Positions 8,219 to 16,351 of a DNA stretch of 64,000 nucleotides are shown here, piece after piece. The stretch comes from an uncultured Pseudomonadota bacterium. Its GTDB lineage: Bacteria > Pseudomonadota > Gammaproteobacteria > Steroidobacterales > Steroidobacteraceae. The DNA lies in the NCBI GenBank assembly GCA_946479515.1, contig CAMLGF010000014.1, positions 9,543 through 73,542 of the forward strand. The letters run 5' to 3'. Position numbers and translations under genes: made by a program. Each line of letters starts with the position of its first letter. The first letter of the stretch is position 1. The notes below the pieces were generated by a model, which was given only the letters and a program-made list of their open reading frames with translations, was not told the origin of the DNA and did not search any database.

Positions 8219-9940
8219 ATGCAAGCTTCGGACCAGAGCCCGGCCGGCGGGCTGCACGTGGGTGTGGGGCATGCCAGCGAGCAGGGCGGCCGGGCCGAGA
8301 ACCAGGACTTCGTCGCCTGTCATATCGCGCCGGCGCGCGGTCCGCTAACTATCGGCCTGGTGGCGGCGCTGGCGGATGGCATGGGAGGCGCGAACGGCGG
8401 CCGTGTGGCCGCGGAATTGGCCGTAAGGGGCTTCATCGAAGGCTGCCTCGAGCAGCCCGCGACTCAGGGCATTGCGCGCATCGGGGCGGCATCCGCAGAC
8501 GCGGTCAACCGCTGGCTGCACGCACTCGGCCGATCCGACCCCGACCTGAACGGCATGGCCTGCACCCTGAGCGCACTGGTTCTGTGCGGCAGGACCACCC
8601 ATCTGGTCCATGTTGGGGATTCGCGCGTGTATCGATTGCGCGACGGCGAGCTCGCGCTGCTCACCACGGACCACACCCTGGGGGCGCCCGGCACCACCAG
8701 CGCACTGACTCGGGCCGTGGGCGCGCAGGACAGCCTGCGCGTCGATCACTTCAAGGAAAGCGCGCACTTGCACGATCGCTACCTCATCTGCAGCGACGGC
8801 GTGCACGGCATGTTGTCGCGCCAGGAGATCCACGCGCTGCTGGCGAAACGCGCCGCGCCCCGCGAGACCGCCGAGCAGCTGGTGGCGCACGCCAGAGCCA
8901 GCACCGATTCGGACAACGCCACGGCGCTGGTGCTCGATGTGCTGGCATTGCCGGACACCCAGTACACGGACCTGGAGCTGTCGACCGCGGATCAGCCGCT
9001 GCGCAACGTGCCTGCCACGGGTGAAATCGTCGACGACTACGAACTCGGCGAGATGCTGGGCGACGGCCTATACATGCGCGTGTTCCGCGCGCGCGACCGG
9101 CGGGGCGGTCGCGCCGTGGTGCTGAAATTTCCGAAGCCACGGCCGGGGCTCGAGGCGCTCCTGCGCACCGCGCTGCTGCGCGAGATGTGGATCGCCACGC
9201 ACGTGCGCAGCCCCTACGTCACCGAGTCGCTGGAGCCGCCGTCCGAAAGACGCAGTTGCCTGTATGGCGTGCTGCCCTTCTACGAGGGCGAGACGCTGGA
9301 GCAGCGCCTGCGGCGCAGGCCGCCGATGAGCCTGGACGCCGGCCTCGCCATCGCGCTCAAGCTCACCCGGGCGCTTGCGGCGCTGCACCGCGCCGGCATC
9401 ATCCATCGCGACATCAAGCCCGACAACGTGCTGCTCGAGCCGGACGGTGGACTCAAACTCATCGATCTCGGCGTGGCGCGACTGCGCCGGCACGAGGAGG
9501 CAGAAACGCTGGAAGTGCCCGGCACACGCAGCTACATGGCGCCGGAGCTGTTCGCGGGCACGCCGGCCGACGAGAGCACCGATCTGTTCGCGCTGGGGGT
9601 CACCGTGTATCGCATGTTCACGGGCGGCGCGTATCCCTATGGCGAGATCGAGCCCTTCGCGCAGCCACGCTTCGGCCGGGCCGCGCCGCTCGCGAAGTCG
9701 CGGCCGGATCTGCCGGCCTGGCTGGACCGCTGCCTCGCGCGCGCCACCGCCGCCGATCGGCGCGAGCGCTTCGCCGACGCCATCGAGTTCGGCTTCGAGC
9801 TGGAGCACGGTGCGCTGCGAGCCGTGCCGCAGGTGTTCGTGCGTCCGTCGCTGTACGACCGCAACCCCGTGCGCTTCTGGCAAGTGGTGAGCGTGATATT
9901 GCTGGCGGCCTTGCTGGCCGCGCTCGCGCACGTGGTCTGA
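8219..9940 (+). CDS. Tail-anchored PP2C phosphatase/Ser-Thr kinase fusion (first copy)
   Basis: Bifunctional signalling protein of 573 residues. An N-terminal PP2C-type phosphatase (about 1-250) shows ENQDF, ADGMGG, HVGDSRVYRL, SDGV and SDNATALV. A Hanks-type kinase follows (about 275-540) with a GDG nucleotide loop, VLKFPKP, HRDIKPDN (Asp398), DLG (Asp416) and YMAPELF. The C-terminus is one hydrophobic helix, placing both domains on the cytoplasmic face of the membrane. Fusions of this kind occur in nitrate-assimilation clusters of pseudomonads, which supports a role in nitrogen signalling. Upstream in-frame starts exist at 8144 and 8204, but the PP2C homology begins at the ATG at 8219. No clear promoter of its own is visible. 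Confidence 0.87.
   Translation: MQASDQSPAGGLHVGVGHASEQGGRAENQDFVACHIAPARGPLTIGLVAALADGMGGANGGRVAAELAVRGFIEGCLEQPATQGIARIGAASADAVNRWLHALGRSDPDLNGMACTLSALVLCGRTTHLVHVGDSRVYRLRDGELALLTTDHTLGAPGTTSALTRAVGAQDSLRVDHFKESAHLHDRYLICSDGVHGMLSRQEIHALLAKRAAPRETAEQLVAHARASTDSDNATALVLDVLALPDTQYTDLELSTADQPLRNVPATGEIVDDYELGEMLGDGLYMRVFRARDRRGGRAVVLKFPKPRPGLEALLRTALLREMWIATHVRSPYVTESLEPPSERRSCLYGVLPFYEGETLEQRLRRRPPMSLDAGLAIALKLTRALAALHRAGIIHRDIKPDNVLLEPDGGLKLIDLGVARLRRHEEAETLEVPGTRSYMAPELFAGTPADESTDLFALGVTVYRMFTGGAYPYGEIEPFAQPRFGRAAPLAKSRPDLPAWLDRCLARATAADRRERFADAIEFGFELEHGALRAVPQVFVRPSLYDRNPVRFWQVVSVILLAALLAALAHVV
8220..8235 (-). promoter_or_regulatory. Sigma-54 promoter upstream of narK
   Basis: On the minus strand TGGTCCGAAGCTTGCA matches the sigma-54 consensus TGGCACG-N4-TTGCA except at two bases, with GG and GC separated by exactly 10 bases. 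The predicted transcript would begin near 8209, in the short gap in front of narK. The element overlaps the first codons of the divergent PP2C/kinase gene. Confidence 0.6.
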
Positions 9941-9941
9941 C

Positions 9942-9989
9942 TGCACCGAGTTGACGAGGGGCGCGCACCCCCACGCCGCGTTTCGGTGC
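9942..9989 (+). promoter_or_regulatory. Conserved GCACC/GGTGC site array upstream of the FNT channel
   Basis: Half-sites GCACC at 9943, GCACC at 9965 and GGTGC at 9985-9989, followed by the sigma-54 promoter at 10041. The same three half-sites with identical spacings (22 and 20 bases between starts) recur at 12714-12760. The half-sites resemble those of NtrC, but the spacing is not the standard NtrC dimer site. Probable enhancer for a sigma-54 activator. Confidence 0.5.
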
Positions 9990-10040
9990 ACGCGCGCGCA
10001 ACCGGCTGCCCGGCCGGGTCGATTCGCCGCGAAAGGTGCC

Positions 10041-10056
10041 TGGCATGTCGCTTGCT
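10041..10056 (+). promoter_or_regulatory. Sigma-54 promoter upstream of the FNT channel
   Basis: TGGCATGTCGCTTGCT matches TGGCACG-N4-TTGCW with one mismatch; GG (10042-10043) and GC (10054-10055) are 10 bases apart. The predicted start near 10067 leaves a leader of about 55 bases before the ATG at 10123. Confidence 0.75.
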
Positions 10057-10122
10057 TCGACTGCTGCGCGCGAGCGGGAGCCATCCGGGCTCCCCGCGCC
10101 CAACAGCCAGAGGAAAGAGCGC

Positions 10123-10947
10123 ATGTCATACCTTGCACCCGCCGAGTTCGTGACCAAGATGGTGGACGCGGGCGAATCGAAGATCTTCATGTCCACGCGC
10201 GACACCTTGATTCGCGCGTGCATGGCCGGGGCGATCCTGGCGCTGGCCGCGGTGTTCGCGGTCATGGTCACCCAGCAGACGGGCTATCCCATCATCGGCG
10301 CGGTGCTGTTCCCGGTGGGCTTCGTCATCCTCTATCTTCTCGGCTTCGACCTGGTCACCGGCGTGTTCGTGCTGTCACCGCTCGCGCTGCTCGACAAGCG
10401 ACCCGGCGTGACCTTCGGCGGCGTGATGCGCAACTGGGGCCTGACCTTCATCGGCAATTTCATGGGCGCCTTCCTGGTCGCCGTGCTGATGTCGCTGGTG
10501 TTCACGTTCGCATGGACGCAGGATCCGAACCCGATCGGCCAGTTCATCGCGCACATCGGCGAAGGCCGCACCATCGGCTACAAGGACCATGGTGCCGCCG
10601 GCATGCTCACGCTGTTCGTGCGCGCCATGCTGTGCAACTGGATGGTGTCGACGGGCGTGGTCGGCGCGATGCTCTCGACCTCGGTGGGCGGCAAGGTGAT
10701 CGCCATGTGGATGCCCATCATGGTGTTCTTCGCGATGACCTTCGAGCACTCCGTGGTGAACATGTTCCTGTTCCCTTCGGGCATCCTCATGGGCGCGCAC
10801 TTCAACTGGGCCGACTACTTCATCTGGAACGAGATTCCCACGATCGTCGGCAACATCGTCGGCGGCCTGAGCTTCACCGGGCTGACGCTGTACACCACGC
10901 ACGTGCGCACGGCGCCGAAGCGCACCGCGCTCAAGGCGGTCGCCTGA
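10123..10947 (+). CDS. Formate/nitrite channel, NirC/FocA family
   Basis: Pentameric inner-membrane channel for small anions, here most likely nitrite, 274 residues with six helices. Family marks are LCNWMVSTGV in the middle and FEHSVVNMFLFP, whose histidine is residue 209, matching the central pore histidine of FocA. The start is ATG 10123 with AGGAAAGAG just upstream; an earlier in-frame ATG at 10036 falls in the sigma-54 promoter and is unlikely. The gene lies between two PP2C/kinase fusions, and the second starts 18 bases after its stop, so channel and kinase are probably cotranscribed. In a nitrate-assimilation cluster it would import or release nitrite. Confidence 0.9.
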   Translation: MSYLAPAEFVTKMVDAGESKIFMSTRDTLIRACMAGAILALAAVFAVMVTQQTGYPIIGAVLFPVGFVILYLLGFDLVTGVFVLSPLALLDKRPGVTFGGVMRNWGLTFIGNFMGAFLVAVLMSLVFTFAWTQDPNPIGQFIAHIGEGRTIGYKDHGAAGMLTLFVRAMLCNWMVSTGVVGAMLSTSVGGKVIAMWMPIMVFFAMTFEHSVVNMFLFPSGILMGAHFNWADYFIWNEIPTIVGNIVGGLSFTGLTLYTTHVRTAPKRTALKAVA

Positions 10948-10965
10948 AGCCCTGACCAGACGACG

Positions 10966-12690
10966 GTGCAACTGAAGGTCTCGCTGGGACAACACAGCGA
11001 GCGCGGCCGCAAGGAGGTCAACCAGGACTTCCACGGCGCGTGGATTCCACAGGAGCCGCTGCTCGGTGCCAAAGGCATAGCCATCGCGCTGGCCGATGGC
11101 ATCAGCAGCAGTGCGGTGAGCCGCGAGGCGAGCGAAGCCGCCGTGCGCGGCTTTCTCGAGTCGTACTACGACACCTCGCAGGCGCTGTCGGTGAAGAAGT
11201 CCGCCCAACAGGTGCTGCAGGCGGTCAACTCGTGGCTGCACTCGCAGACGCGGCAGAGTCCGCTGCGCTACGAGGAGCGGGACCGCGGCTACGTGTGCAC
11301 GCTGTCCGCGCTGGTGTTGAAATCCACCACCGCGCACGTGTTCCACGTCGGTGACACGCGCGTGTACCGCCTGCGCGAGGGCTCGCTCGAGCAGATTACC
11401 CAGGATCACCGCCTGGTGGTCTCGGCGGACAAGAGCTATCTCAGCCGCGCGCTCGGCGCCGACGCGCGGCTCGATCTCGACTACCAGGCGCTGCGCCTGG
11501 AATGCGGCGACGTGTTCGTGCTCGCCACCGACGGCGTCTACGAGCACGTGAGCCCGCGCTGGGTGATCAACGTCATCGCCGATCACGCGCGGGATCTCGA
11601 TGCCGCGGCGCGCGCCATCGTCGCGCAGGCCCACGAGCACGGCAGTCCGGACAATCTCACCGTGCAGATCGTGCGCGTGGACGCATTGCCCGGCGCTGAG
11701 GCGGCCGAGGTGCAGCAGCTGGTGGCCGAGCTGCCGTTTCCGCCGCCGCTCGCGCCGCGCGCGGAGATCGACGGCTACCGCATCCTGCGCGAGCTGCACG
11801 TGAGCGCGCGCAGCCGGCTGTTCCTCGCCGAGGACCTGGGCGCCCCGGGCGGCGAACCGGTGGTGCTGAAGACGCTGTCCACCGAGCTGCGCGAAGACCC
11901 GGCGCAGGTGGACCGCTTTCTCATGGAAGACTGGATCGCGCAGCGCATCGACTCGGCGCACGTGGTGCGGCGCCGCGACTCCGGCCGGCGCAAGACCTGC
12001 CTCTACAACGTCACGGAGTACATCGAGGGGCAGACGCTGGCGCAGTGGATGATCGACAATCCGCGGCCGGATCTCGAGACGGTGCGGCGCATCGCCGAAC
12101 AGCTGGCGCGGGGCCTCACCGCCTTCCACCGCCAGGAGATGCTGCACCAGGACCTGCGCCCGGCCAACGTGATGATCGACCGCAGCGGCACGGTGAAGAT
12201 CATCGATCTCGGCTCGACGCGCGTCGCGGGCGTCGCCGAGAGCCGCGGCGAGGACGTCCAGCTGCTCGGAACGGTGCAGTACATGGCCCCGGAGTATTTC
12301 CTCGGCGAGCCCGGTACGCCGCGTTCGGATCTCTTCTCGCTGGGCGTGATCGTCTACCAGATGCTCTCGGGACGGCTGCCCTACGGGGCGGAGATTCCGC
12401 GGGCGCGGAGCCGTGCCGCGCAGAGGCGGCTGCGGTACCGCCCGGTGCTCGACGAGCAGCGCGACATCCCGCGGTGGATAGACGAGGTGCTGCGCCGGGC
12501 GACGCACGTGGATCCGCTGCGCCGTCAGGCCGAGCCGGCGGAATTCGCGCATGCGCTGCGGCACCCGGATCCTGCCTGGCTGCAGCGCGCCCGTCCCCCG
12601 CTGCTGGAGCGGGACCCGGTGCGGTTCTGGCAGCTGCTCTGCGCCGTGCTGTTCGTCACCCTGATCGTCGTGCTCGCGAGGCTTTCCTGA
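10966..12690 (+). CDS. Tail-anchored PP2C phosphatase/Ser-Thr kinase fusion (second copy)
   Basis: Paralogue of the fusion at 8219, 574 residues, GTG start. The PP2C part keeps VNQDF, HVGDTRVYRL, ATDGVYEHV and SPDNLTVQIV, but the usual DGMGG is DGISS. The kinase part keeps VLKTL, the catalytic aspartate in HQDLRPAN (H394, D396), DLG (Asp414) and YMAPEYF. It lacks the glycine-rich loop (ELHVSARSRLF) and has HRD changed to HQD and the catalytic-loop Lys changed to Arg. Kinase activity is therefore less certain than in the first copy. One C-terminal helix anchors it to the membrane. It follows the FNT channel by 18 bases, suggesting control of or by nitrite transport. Confidence 0.85.
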   Translation: MQLKVSLGQHSERGRKEVNQDFHGAWIPQEPLLGAKGIAIALADGISSSAVSREASEAAVRGFLESYYDTSQALSVKKSAQQVLQAVNSWLHSQTRQSPLRYEERDRGYVCTLSALVLKSTTAHVFHVGDTRVYRLREGSLEQITQDHRLVVSADKSYLSRALGADARLDLDYQALRLECGDVFVLATDGVYEHVSPRWVINVIADHARDLDAAARAIVAQAHEHGSPDNLTVQIVRVDALPGAEAAEVQQLVAELPFPPPLAPRAEIDGYRILRELHVSARSRLFLAEDLGAPGGEPVVLKTLSTELREDPAQVDRFLMEDWIAQRIDSAHVVRRRDSGRRKTCLYNVTEYIEGQTLAQWMIDNPRPDLETVRRIAEQLARGLTAFHRQEMLHQDLRPANVMIDRSGTVKIIDLGSTRVAGVAESRGEDVQLLGTVQYMAPEYFLGEPGTPRSDLFSLGVIVYQMLSGRLPYGAEIPRARSRAAQRRLRYRPVLDEQRDIPRWIDEVLRRATHVDPLRRQAEPAEFAHALRHPDPAWLQRARPPLLERDPVRFWQLLCAVLFVTLIVVLARLS

Positions 12691-12712
12691 CCTGGATCAG
12701 GGCGGCGCGGGC

Positions 12713-12760
12713 TGCACCGCGTTGAAATGGCGCTCGCACCCCCGCGCCGTGTTTCGGTGC
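12713..12760 (+). promoter_or_regulatory. Conserved GCACC/GGTGC site array upstream of the porin
   Basis: GCACC at 12714, GCACC at 12736 and GGTGC at 12756-12760, with the same spacings as the array at 9942-9989. The bases between the half-sites are also similar (for example GTTTCGGTGC in both). A sigma-54 promoter lies 50 bases downstream, as it does in the first array (51 bases). Confidence 0.5.
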
Positions 12761-12810
12761 GTGGGTGCGCAGGCGGAGGGCCGGCTGCGAATTTGCGCCA
12801 TGCCGGCGGC

Positions 12811-12826
12811 TGGCACAGGGCTTGCT
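12811..12826 (+). promoter_or_regulatory. Sigma-54 promoter upstream of the porin
   Basis: TGGCACAGGGCTTGCT is nearly identical to the sigma-54 consensus, with GG (12812-12813) and GC (12824-12825) ten bases apart. Transcription would begin near 12837, and GGAGG (12871-12875) precedes the porin ATG. Confidence 0.8.
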
Positions 12827-12882
12827 TTTGCTACTGCGGGTCGCCAGGCCCTGCCTAACAACCTGTTCCGGGAGGATTGCAG

Positions 12883-14121
12883 ATGAGGAAGAAATTGCTG
12901 GCCGCGGGTGCGCTTGCCGCGGCATTGAATGCGCCGGCCTTCGCGCAGGGCGCGGACTCGCTCGAGGCCGCGTTGCGCGAAACCAAGCCGATCTTCGACC
13001 TCAGGCTGCGCGTGGAGAACGTGGACCAGGACGGCATCGCCGAGGACGCGCATGCCACGACCCTGCGCGCCCGCCTGGGCTTCCAGACCGGCAAGGCGTG
13101 GAACACCTCGTTGCTGGTCGAAGGCGAGGGCATCGTGCCCATCCAGGACGACTACCGGCCCGACCCGATGGTGGCGACCATGACCGGCTATCCGGTGGTC
13201 GCGGACCCGGAAGGTTACGAGGTGAACCGATTCCAGCTCACCAACACCAGCCTGCCCGGGACCACGCTCACGCTGGGCCGCCAGCGGATCGCGCTCGACG
13301 ATCAGCGCTTCGTCGGCCCGGTCGGCTGGCGCCAGAACGAGCAGACCTTCGATGCCCTGCGTGTCGTCAACAAGTCGGTGAAGAACCTGGTCATCGACGC
13401 CACCTACTTCAACAAGGTCAGCCGCGTGTTCGGCGAGGACTCTCCGCAGGGCGATTTCGCCGGCGACAGCGCCCTGCTCAACGTGAGCTACCAGACCAGG
13501 GCCGGCAAGCTGACCGCCTTCGGCTATCTACTCGATTTCGATGCGATCGCGGCGGTGCCGGCCGCGGTGCGCGATTCCACCAGCACCTACGGCCTGCGCT
13601 TCGCGGGCGAGAAGCCGGTGGACCAGGTGAAACTGGCGTACACGGTGTCGTACGCGAAGCAGGCCGACTACGCGGACAACCCGCTGGGCTTCGACCTGGA
13701 CTACCGCTTCGCCGAGCTGGTCGCGAGCTACAAGCTGTTCAGCCTGGGCTACGGACTCGAGCTCATGGAGGGCGACGGCGTGAAGGGCTTCACCACTCCG
13801 CTCGCCACGCTGCACAAGTTCAACGGCTGGGCGGACAAGTTCCTCGGCACGCCGGCCAATGGCCTCGACGACCGCTACGTGACTGCGGGCGTGACGCTGA
13901 AATCCGTGGGCGTGTTCGACTCGCTGGGGTTGAGCGCGGCCTGGCACGACTATGAGTCCGATCGGCTGGGGCTCGACTACGGCGACGAGCTCAATGTCTC
14001 GCTGGCCGCCAAAATCAAGAAAGTGAACGTGATGCTGAAGTTCGCCGACTTCGATGAGGGCGTGCTGGCCACCGCGCGCAACACGCAGAAGGTGTGGGGC
14101 CAGGTCGAGTTCGTCTGGTAG
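12883..14121 (+). CDS. Outer-membrane porin, alginate-export-like family
   Basis: Beta-barrel protein of 412 residues with a signal peptide ending AFAQG (about residue 22). The body alternates short amphipathic strands (LRLRVENVDQD, TLTLGRQRIALDDQ, VKLAYTVSYAKQ) and ends in the aromatic outer-membrane signature VWGQVEFVW. GRQRIALDDQRF is typical of AlgE-like porins. ATG 12883 has GGAGG seven bases upstream; an in-frame TTG six bases earlier is less likely. It follows the second kinase under its own sigma-54 promoter. By context it may be the outer-membrane entry for nitrate or nitrite rather than an alginate exporter. Specificity cannot be read from sequence. Confidence 0.82.
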   Translation: MRKKLLAAGALAAALNAPAFAQGADSLEAALRETKPIFDLRLRVENVDQDGIAEDAHATTLRARLGFQTGKAWNTSLLVEGEGIVPIQDDYRPDPMVATMTGYPVVADPEGYEVNRFQLTNTSLPGTTLTLGRQRIALDDQRFVGPVGWRQNEQTFDALRVVNKSVKNLVIDATYFNKVSRVFGEDSPQGDFAGDSALLNVSYQTRAGKLTAFGYLLDFDAIAAVPAAVRDSTSTYGLRFAGEKPVDQVKLAYTVSYAKQADYADNPLGFDLDYRFAELVASYKLFSLGYGLELMEGDGVKGFTTPLATLHKFNGWADKFLGTPANGLDDRYVTAGVTLKSVGVFDSLGLSAAWHDYESDRLGLDYGDELNVSLAAKIKKVNVMLKFADFDEGVLATARNTQKVWGQVEFVW

Positions 14122-14136
14122 CCGGGCGGCCGGTGT

Positions 14137-14628
14137 TCAGGGCTGGTAGCGCGCCTTGAGCAGCGCGAAATATTCCTGGCGGATGGCGGCATCGGTCGTG
14201 AGCGTCACCGCCAGCTTGCCCAGCGGCGTCTGGCCAAACCGTTCGAGCTCGCGGGTTTCCGCCGGCGTCAGGCTCTTTTCGCCCTGGGTCACGGCCTTCT
14301 GGCCCACGGGGCCGGAGAAGAAGTCCGCGAGGCCGCGGGCTTCCTTGAGGCTCAGATGGCCGGCGAAGGCGGGCGCCACGGTGTCCTCGATTTCCCGTGC
14401 GCTGGCGAGGAGGATCCGGTCGAGGAAGGCCGAGCCCTGGCCCTGGGCCGAATTGGCCTTGCGCACGCCTCCGAGGAAGGTCTCGCCGAACTGGATGGCG
14501 CGCAGATAGCGGGTGGTTTCTGCCAGGATTCTGGGATCCGGGGCATCGGCGGCCCGGGTGAGGGGGGCTAGCAGGGTCGAGGCGATCAGAAGGGCGGGAA
14601 ACAGCGCCCACGAGCGTCGGTTCAGCAT
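14137..14628 (-). CDS. Exported DUF2059-like protein
   Basis: About 163 residues with an N-terminal signal peptide (SWALFPALLIASTLLAPLTRAAD) and a helical body. The segment LADFFSGPVGQKAV followed by a long charged helix is characteristic of the DUF2059 family of periplasmic proteins, whose role is unknown. It is convergent with the porin, 15 bases apart. The start is uncertain: ATG 14628 fits the signal peptide best, and ATG 14652 would add eight residues. An AT-rich box at 14667-14675 (TATATAT on the minus strand) could be its -10. No functional link to the neighbours is evident. Confidence 0.65.
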   Translation of the reverse strand: MLNRRSWALFPALLIASTLLAPLTRAADAPDPRILAETTRYLRAIQFGETFLGGVRKANSAQGQGSAFLDRILLASAREIEDTVAPAFAGHLSLKEARGLADFFSGPVGQKAVTQGEKSLTPAETRELERFGQTPLGKLAVTLTTDAAIRQEYFALLKARYQP

Positions 14629-14743
14629 GGGCGCGGAGCCTACCTGAGTCATCCCGGGCCGGGCGCATATATATAGTGTGGGGGAATTGAACATAACGCA
14701 GGTTCAGGCCCACGCCGGCGGGCGGGGCGCAATGAGCGCGCGC

Positions 14744-14772
14744 TTGCAGCGGGTGGGGTGCGTGCATATACT
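14744..14772 (+). promoter_or_regulatory. Sigma-70 promoter of the ribosomal operon
   Basis: TTGCAG (14744-14749), a 17-base spacer and TATACT (14767-14772). Both boxes are close to consensus at the optimal distance, and CG-rich sequence follows the -10, as is common at stringently controlled promoters. Transcription should begin near 14779, giving a leader of about 250 bases before rplC. The stretch 14629-14743 holds no gene that I can support. Confidence 0.75.
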
Positions 14773-14778
14773 GCGCGC

Positions 14779-15028
14779 CCTTTCGCCGGGACCTTGCGTC
14801 CCAAGCGATTGATTTCCAGCGAAATCGGGCGAGGTTGGGTGGCGTACCCGCAACCCAAGACCACTCGAGCTTCGCGGCCCCTGTTTTCCAGGCGCCGCGC
14901 ACTCTTGTGCATCCCTCGAACGACTAGCTACTCCGCGCGGCACCAATCGTAGTGCCGGCGACTGGCGCGCGAACGGTTTCGCGCGAACAGCAGGTGCGCG
15001 AGCACCTGTGATGAACGAGAGGATAGTC
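14779..15028 (+). promoter_or_regulatory. Structured leader of the ribosomal operon
   Basis: Untranslated leader of about 250 bases with several perfect hairpins: GGGAC/GTCCC near 14788-14802, CGGCAC/GTGCCG (14938-14957), GCGCGAA/TTCGCGC (14967-14984), and CAGGTGC-GCGA-GCACCTG (14991-15008), a seven-pair stem with a GNRA tetraloop. The last ends 20 bases before the rplC start and just ahead of its GAGAGGA site. In E. coli the S10 leader is the target of L4 feedback; a similar role here is inference. No open frame of note lies in it. Confidence 0.55.
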
Positions 15029-15733
15029 ATGAGCGTTGCTCTAATCGGCCGCAAGGCCGGCATGACTCGCATCTTCACGGATGCGGGCGAGACGGTTCCG
15101 GTAACCGTCATCGAAGTGCTGCCTAACCGCATCACTCAAGTGAAGTCCGTCGACAAGGATGGCTATCGCGCCATTCAGGTGTCCTTCGGCAAGAAGCGCC
15201 CGCAGCTTCTCTCGAAGGCGGCCGCGGGCCACTATGCGAAGGCGAACGTCGAGCCCGGCAAGTCGCTGGTCGAGTTCCGCCTCGCCGAGAAGGAAGGCGC
15301 CGACCTCGCCGTGGGCGCCGAGATCAAGGCCAGCATCTTCGAAGCGGGCGCCATCGTCGACGTCACGGGCACCACGATCGGCAAGGGCTACGCCGGCACC
15401 ATGAAGCGCCACAACTTCGGTGGCCACAACCAGACGCACGGCGTCTCCGTGTCGCACCGTACCCCGGGATCCATCGGACAGCGCCAGACCCCGGGCCGCG
15501 TGTTCAAGGGCAAGCGCATGTCGGGCCACATGGGCGTGGTCCGCCGCACCACCGAGAACCTCAAGGTCGTGGAGATCGACGCCGAGCGCAACCTGCTGCT
15601 GATCCGCGGTGCGGTGCCGGGCGCCGAGGGCGGCCAGGTGATCGTGCGTCCGTCGGTGAAGGCCGAGCGCCAGAAGCGCCGCAAGAAGGTCGCGCCGAGC
15701 AAGGTCAACACCGGCTCGTCCAACAAGAAGTAA
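15029..15733 (+). CDS. rplC: 50S ribosomal protein L3
   Basis: Early-assembly protein whose long loop reaches the peptidyl-transferase centre; 234 residues. Diagnostic segments are [16 protein letters not shown] at the start and [20 protein letters not shown], which carries the glutamine methylated by PrmB in enterobacteria. The start is ATG 15029 with GAGAGGA seven bases upstream; two nearby in-frame starts (15008, 15011) overlap the leader hairpin and are unlikely. The C-terminus has a basic tail of about 20 residues ([10 protein letters not shown]). It is the first gene of the operon, where rpsJ would normally precede it. Confidence 0.97.
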   Translation: MSVALIGRKAGMTRIFTDAGETVPVTVIEVLPNRITQVKSVDKDGYRAIQVSFGKKRPQLLSKAAAGHYAKANVEPGKSLVEFRLAEKEGADLAVGAEIKASIFEAGAIVDVTGTTIGKGYAGTMKRHNFGGHNQTHGVSVSHRTPGSIGQRQTPGRVFKGKRMSGHMGVVRRTTENLKVVEIDAERNLLLIRGAVPGAEGGQVIVRPSVKAERQKRRKKVAPSKVNTGSSNKK

Positions 15734-15745
15734 TTGGCGGCACAC

Positions 15746-16351
15746 ATGAAACTCAAAGTTGCCAATGGTGGTTCCGAGCTCGCCGTTTCCGAGGCGGTGT
15801 TCGGCAAGGAATACAACGAAGCGCTGGTGCACCAGGTAGTCACCGCGTATCGCAACGCCGGTCGTTCGGGCACCAAGGCCCAGCTGACCAAGGCGGAAGT
15901 GCGCGGCGGCGGCCGCAAGCCGCGTCCGCAGAAGGGTGGCGGCACCTCGCGCGCCGGCTCGATCCGTTCGCCCATCTGGGTGGGTGGCGGCCGCGCGTTC
16001 GCCGCGAAGCCGCGTTCCTTCGAACAGAAGGTCAACAAGAAAATGTACCGCGGTGCCCTGCAGTCGATGCTCTCCGAGCTCGTCCGCCAGGATCGCCTGG
16101 TCGTCACCAACGGCTTCACCGTGGATGCGCCCAAGACCAAGCAGGTGGTCGAGCAGCTCAAGAAGCTGAACCTCGAGCACGTGCTCATCGTGGTCGAGGC
16201 CATCGACGAGAAGCTGTTCCTGGCCGCGCGCAACCTGCCGCACGTGGAAGTGCTGCCGGTGTCGGCGCTGAACCCGCTGTCGCTCGCCAGCTACGACAAG
16301 GTGCTGGTCACCTCCGGCGCCGTGAAACTCATCGAGGAGCGCCTGCAATGA
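15746..16351 (+). CDS. rplD: 50S ribosomal protein L4
   Basis: Binds 23S rRNA domain I and lines the exit tunnel with a long loop; in enterobacteria it also represses its own S10 operon. It has 201 residues, the usual size. The tunnel loop is the glycine- and arginine-rich segment [19 protein letters not shown], and WVGGGRAFA follows. ATG 15746 gives the normal N-terminus MKLKV; an upstream in-frame TTG directly after the rplC stop would add four residues. The last bases overlap the rplW start (ATGA). If the hairpin leader upstream is regulatory, this protein is the natural candidate to bind it. Confidence 0.97.
   Translation: MKLKVANGGSELAVSEAVFGKEYNEALVHQVVTAYRNAGRSGTKAQLTKAEVRGGGRKPRPQKGGGTSRAGSIRSPIWVGGGRAFAAKPRSFEQKVNKKMYRGALQSMLSELVRQDRLVVTNGFTVDAPKTKQVVEQLKKLNLEHVLIVVEAIDEKLFLAARNLPHVEVLPVSALNPLSLASYDKVLVTSGAVKLIEERLQ

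Noticed and set aside
6922..9024. 700-codon plus-strand frame running antisense to narK into the kinase gene
   Set aside because: It lacks any domain and conflicts with NarK helices and the PP2C start.
10375..12564. Long minus-strand frame opposite the FNT and second kinase genes
   Set aside because: Composition is His/Arg/Ala-rich with no recognisable domain; the plus strand carries clear PP2C, kinase and FNT motifs.
12736..12760. Canonical NtrC binding site
   Set aside because: The half-sites are right but the gap between them is ten bases longer than the normal dimer site, so only a generic activator array is claimed.
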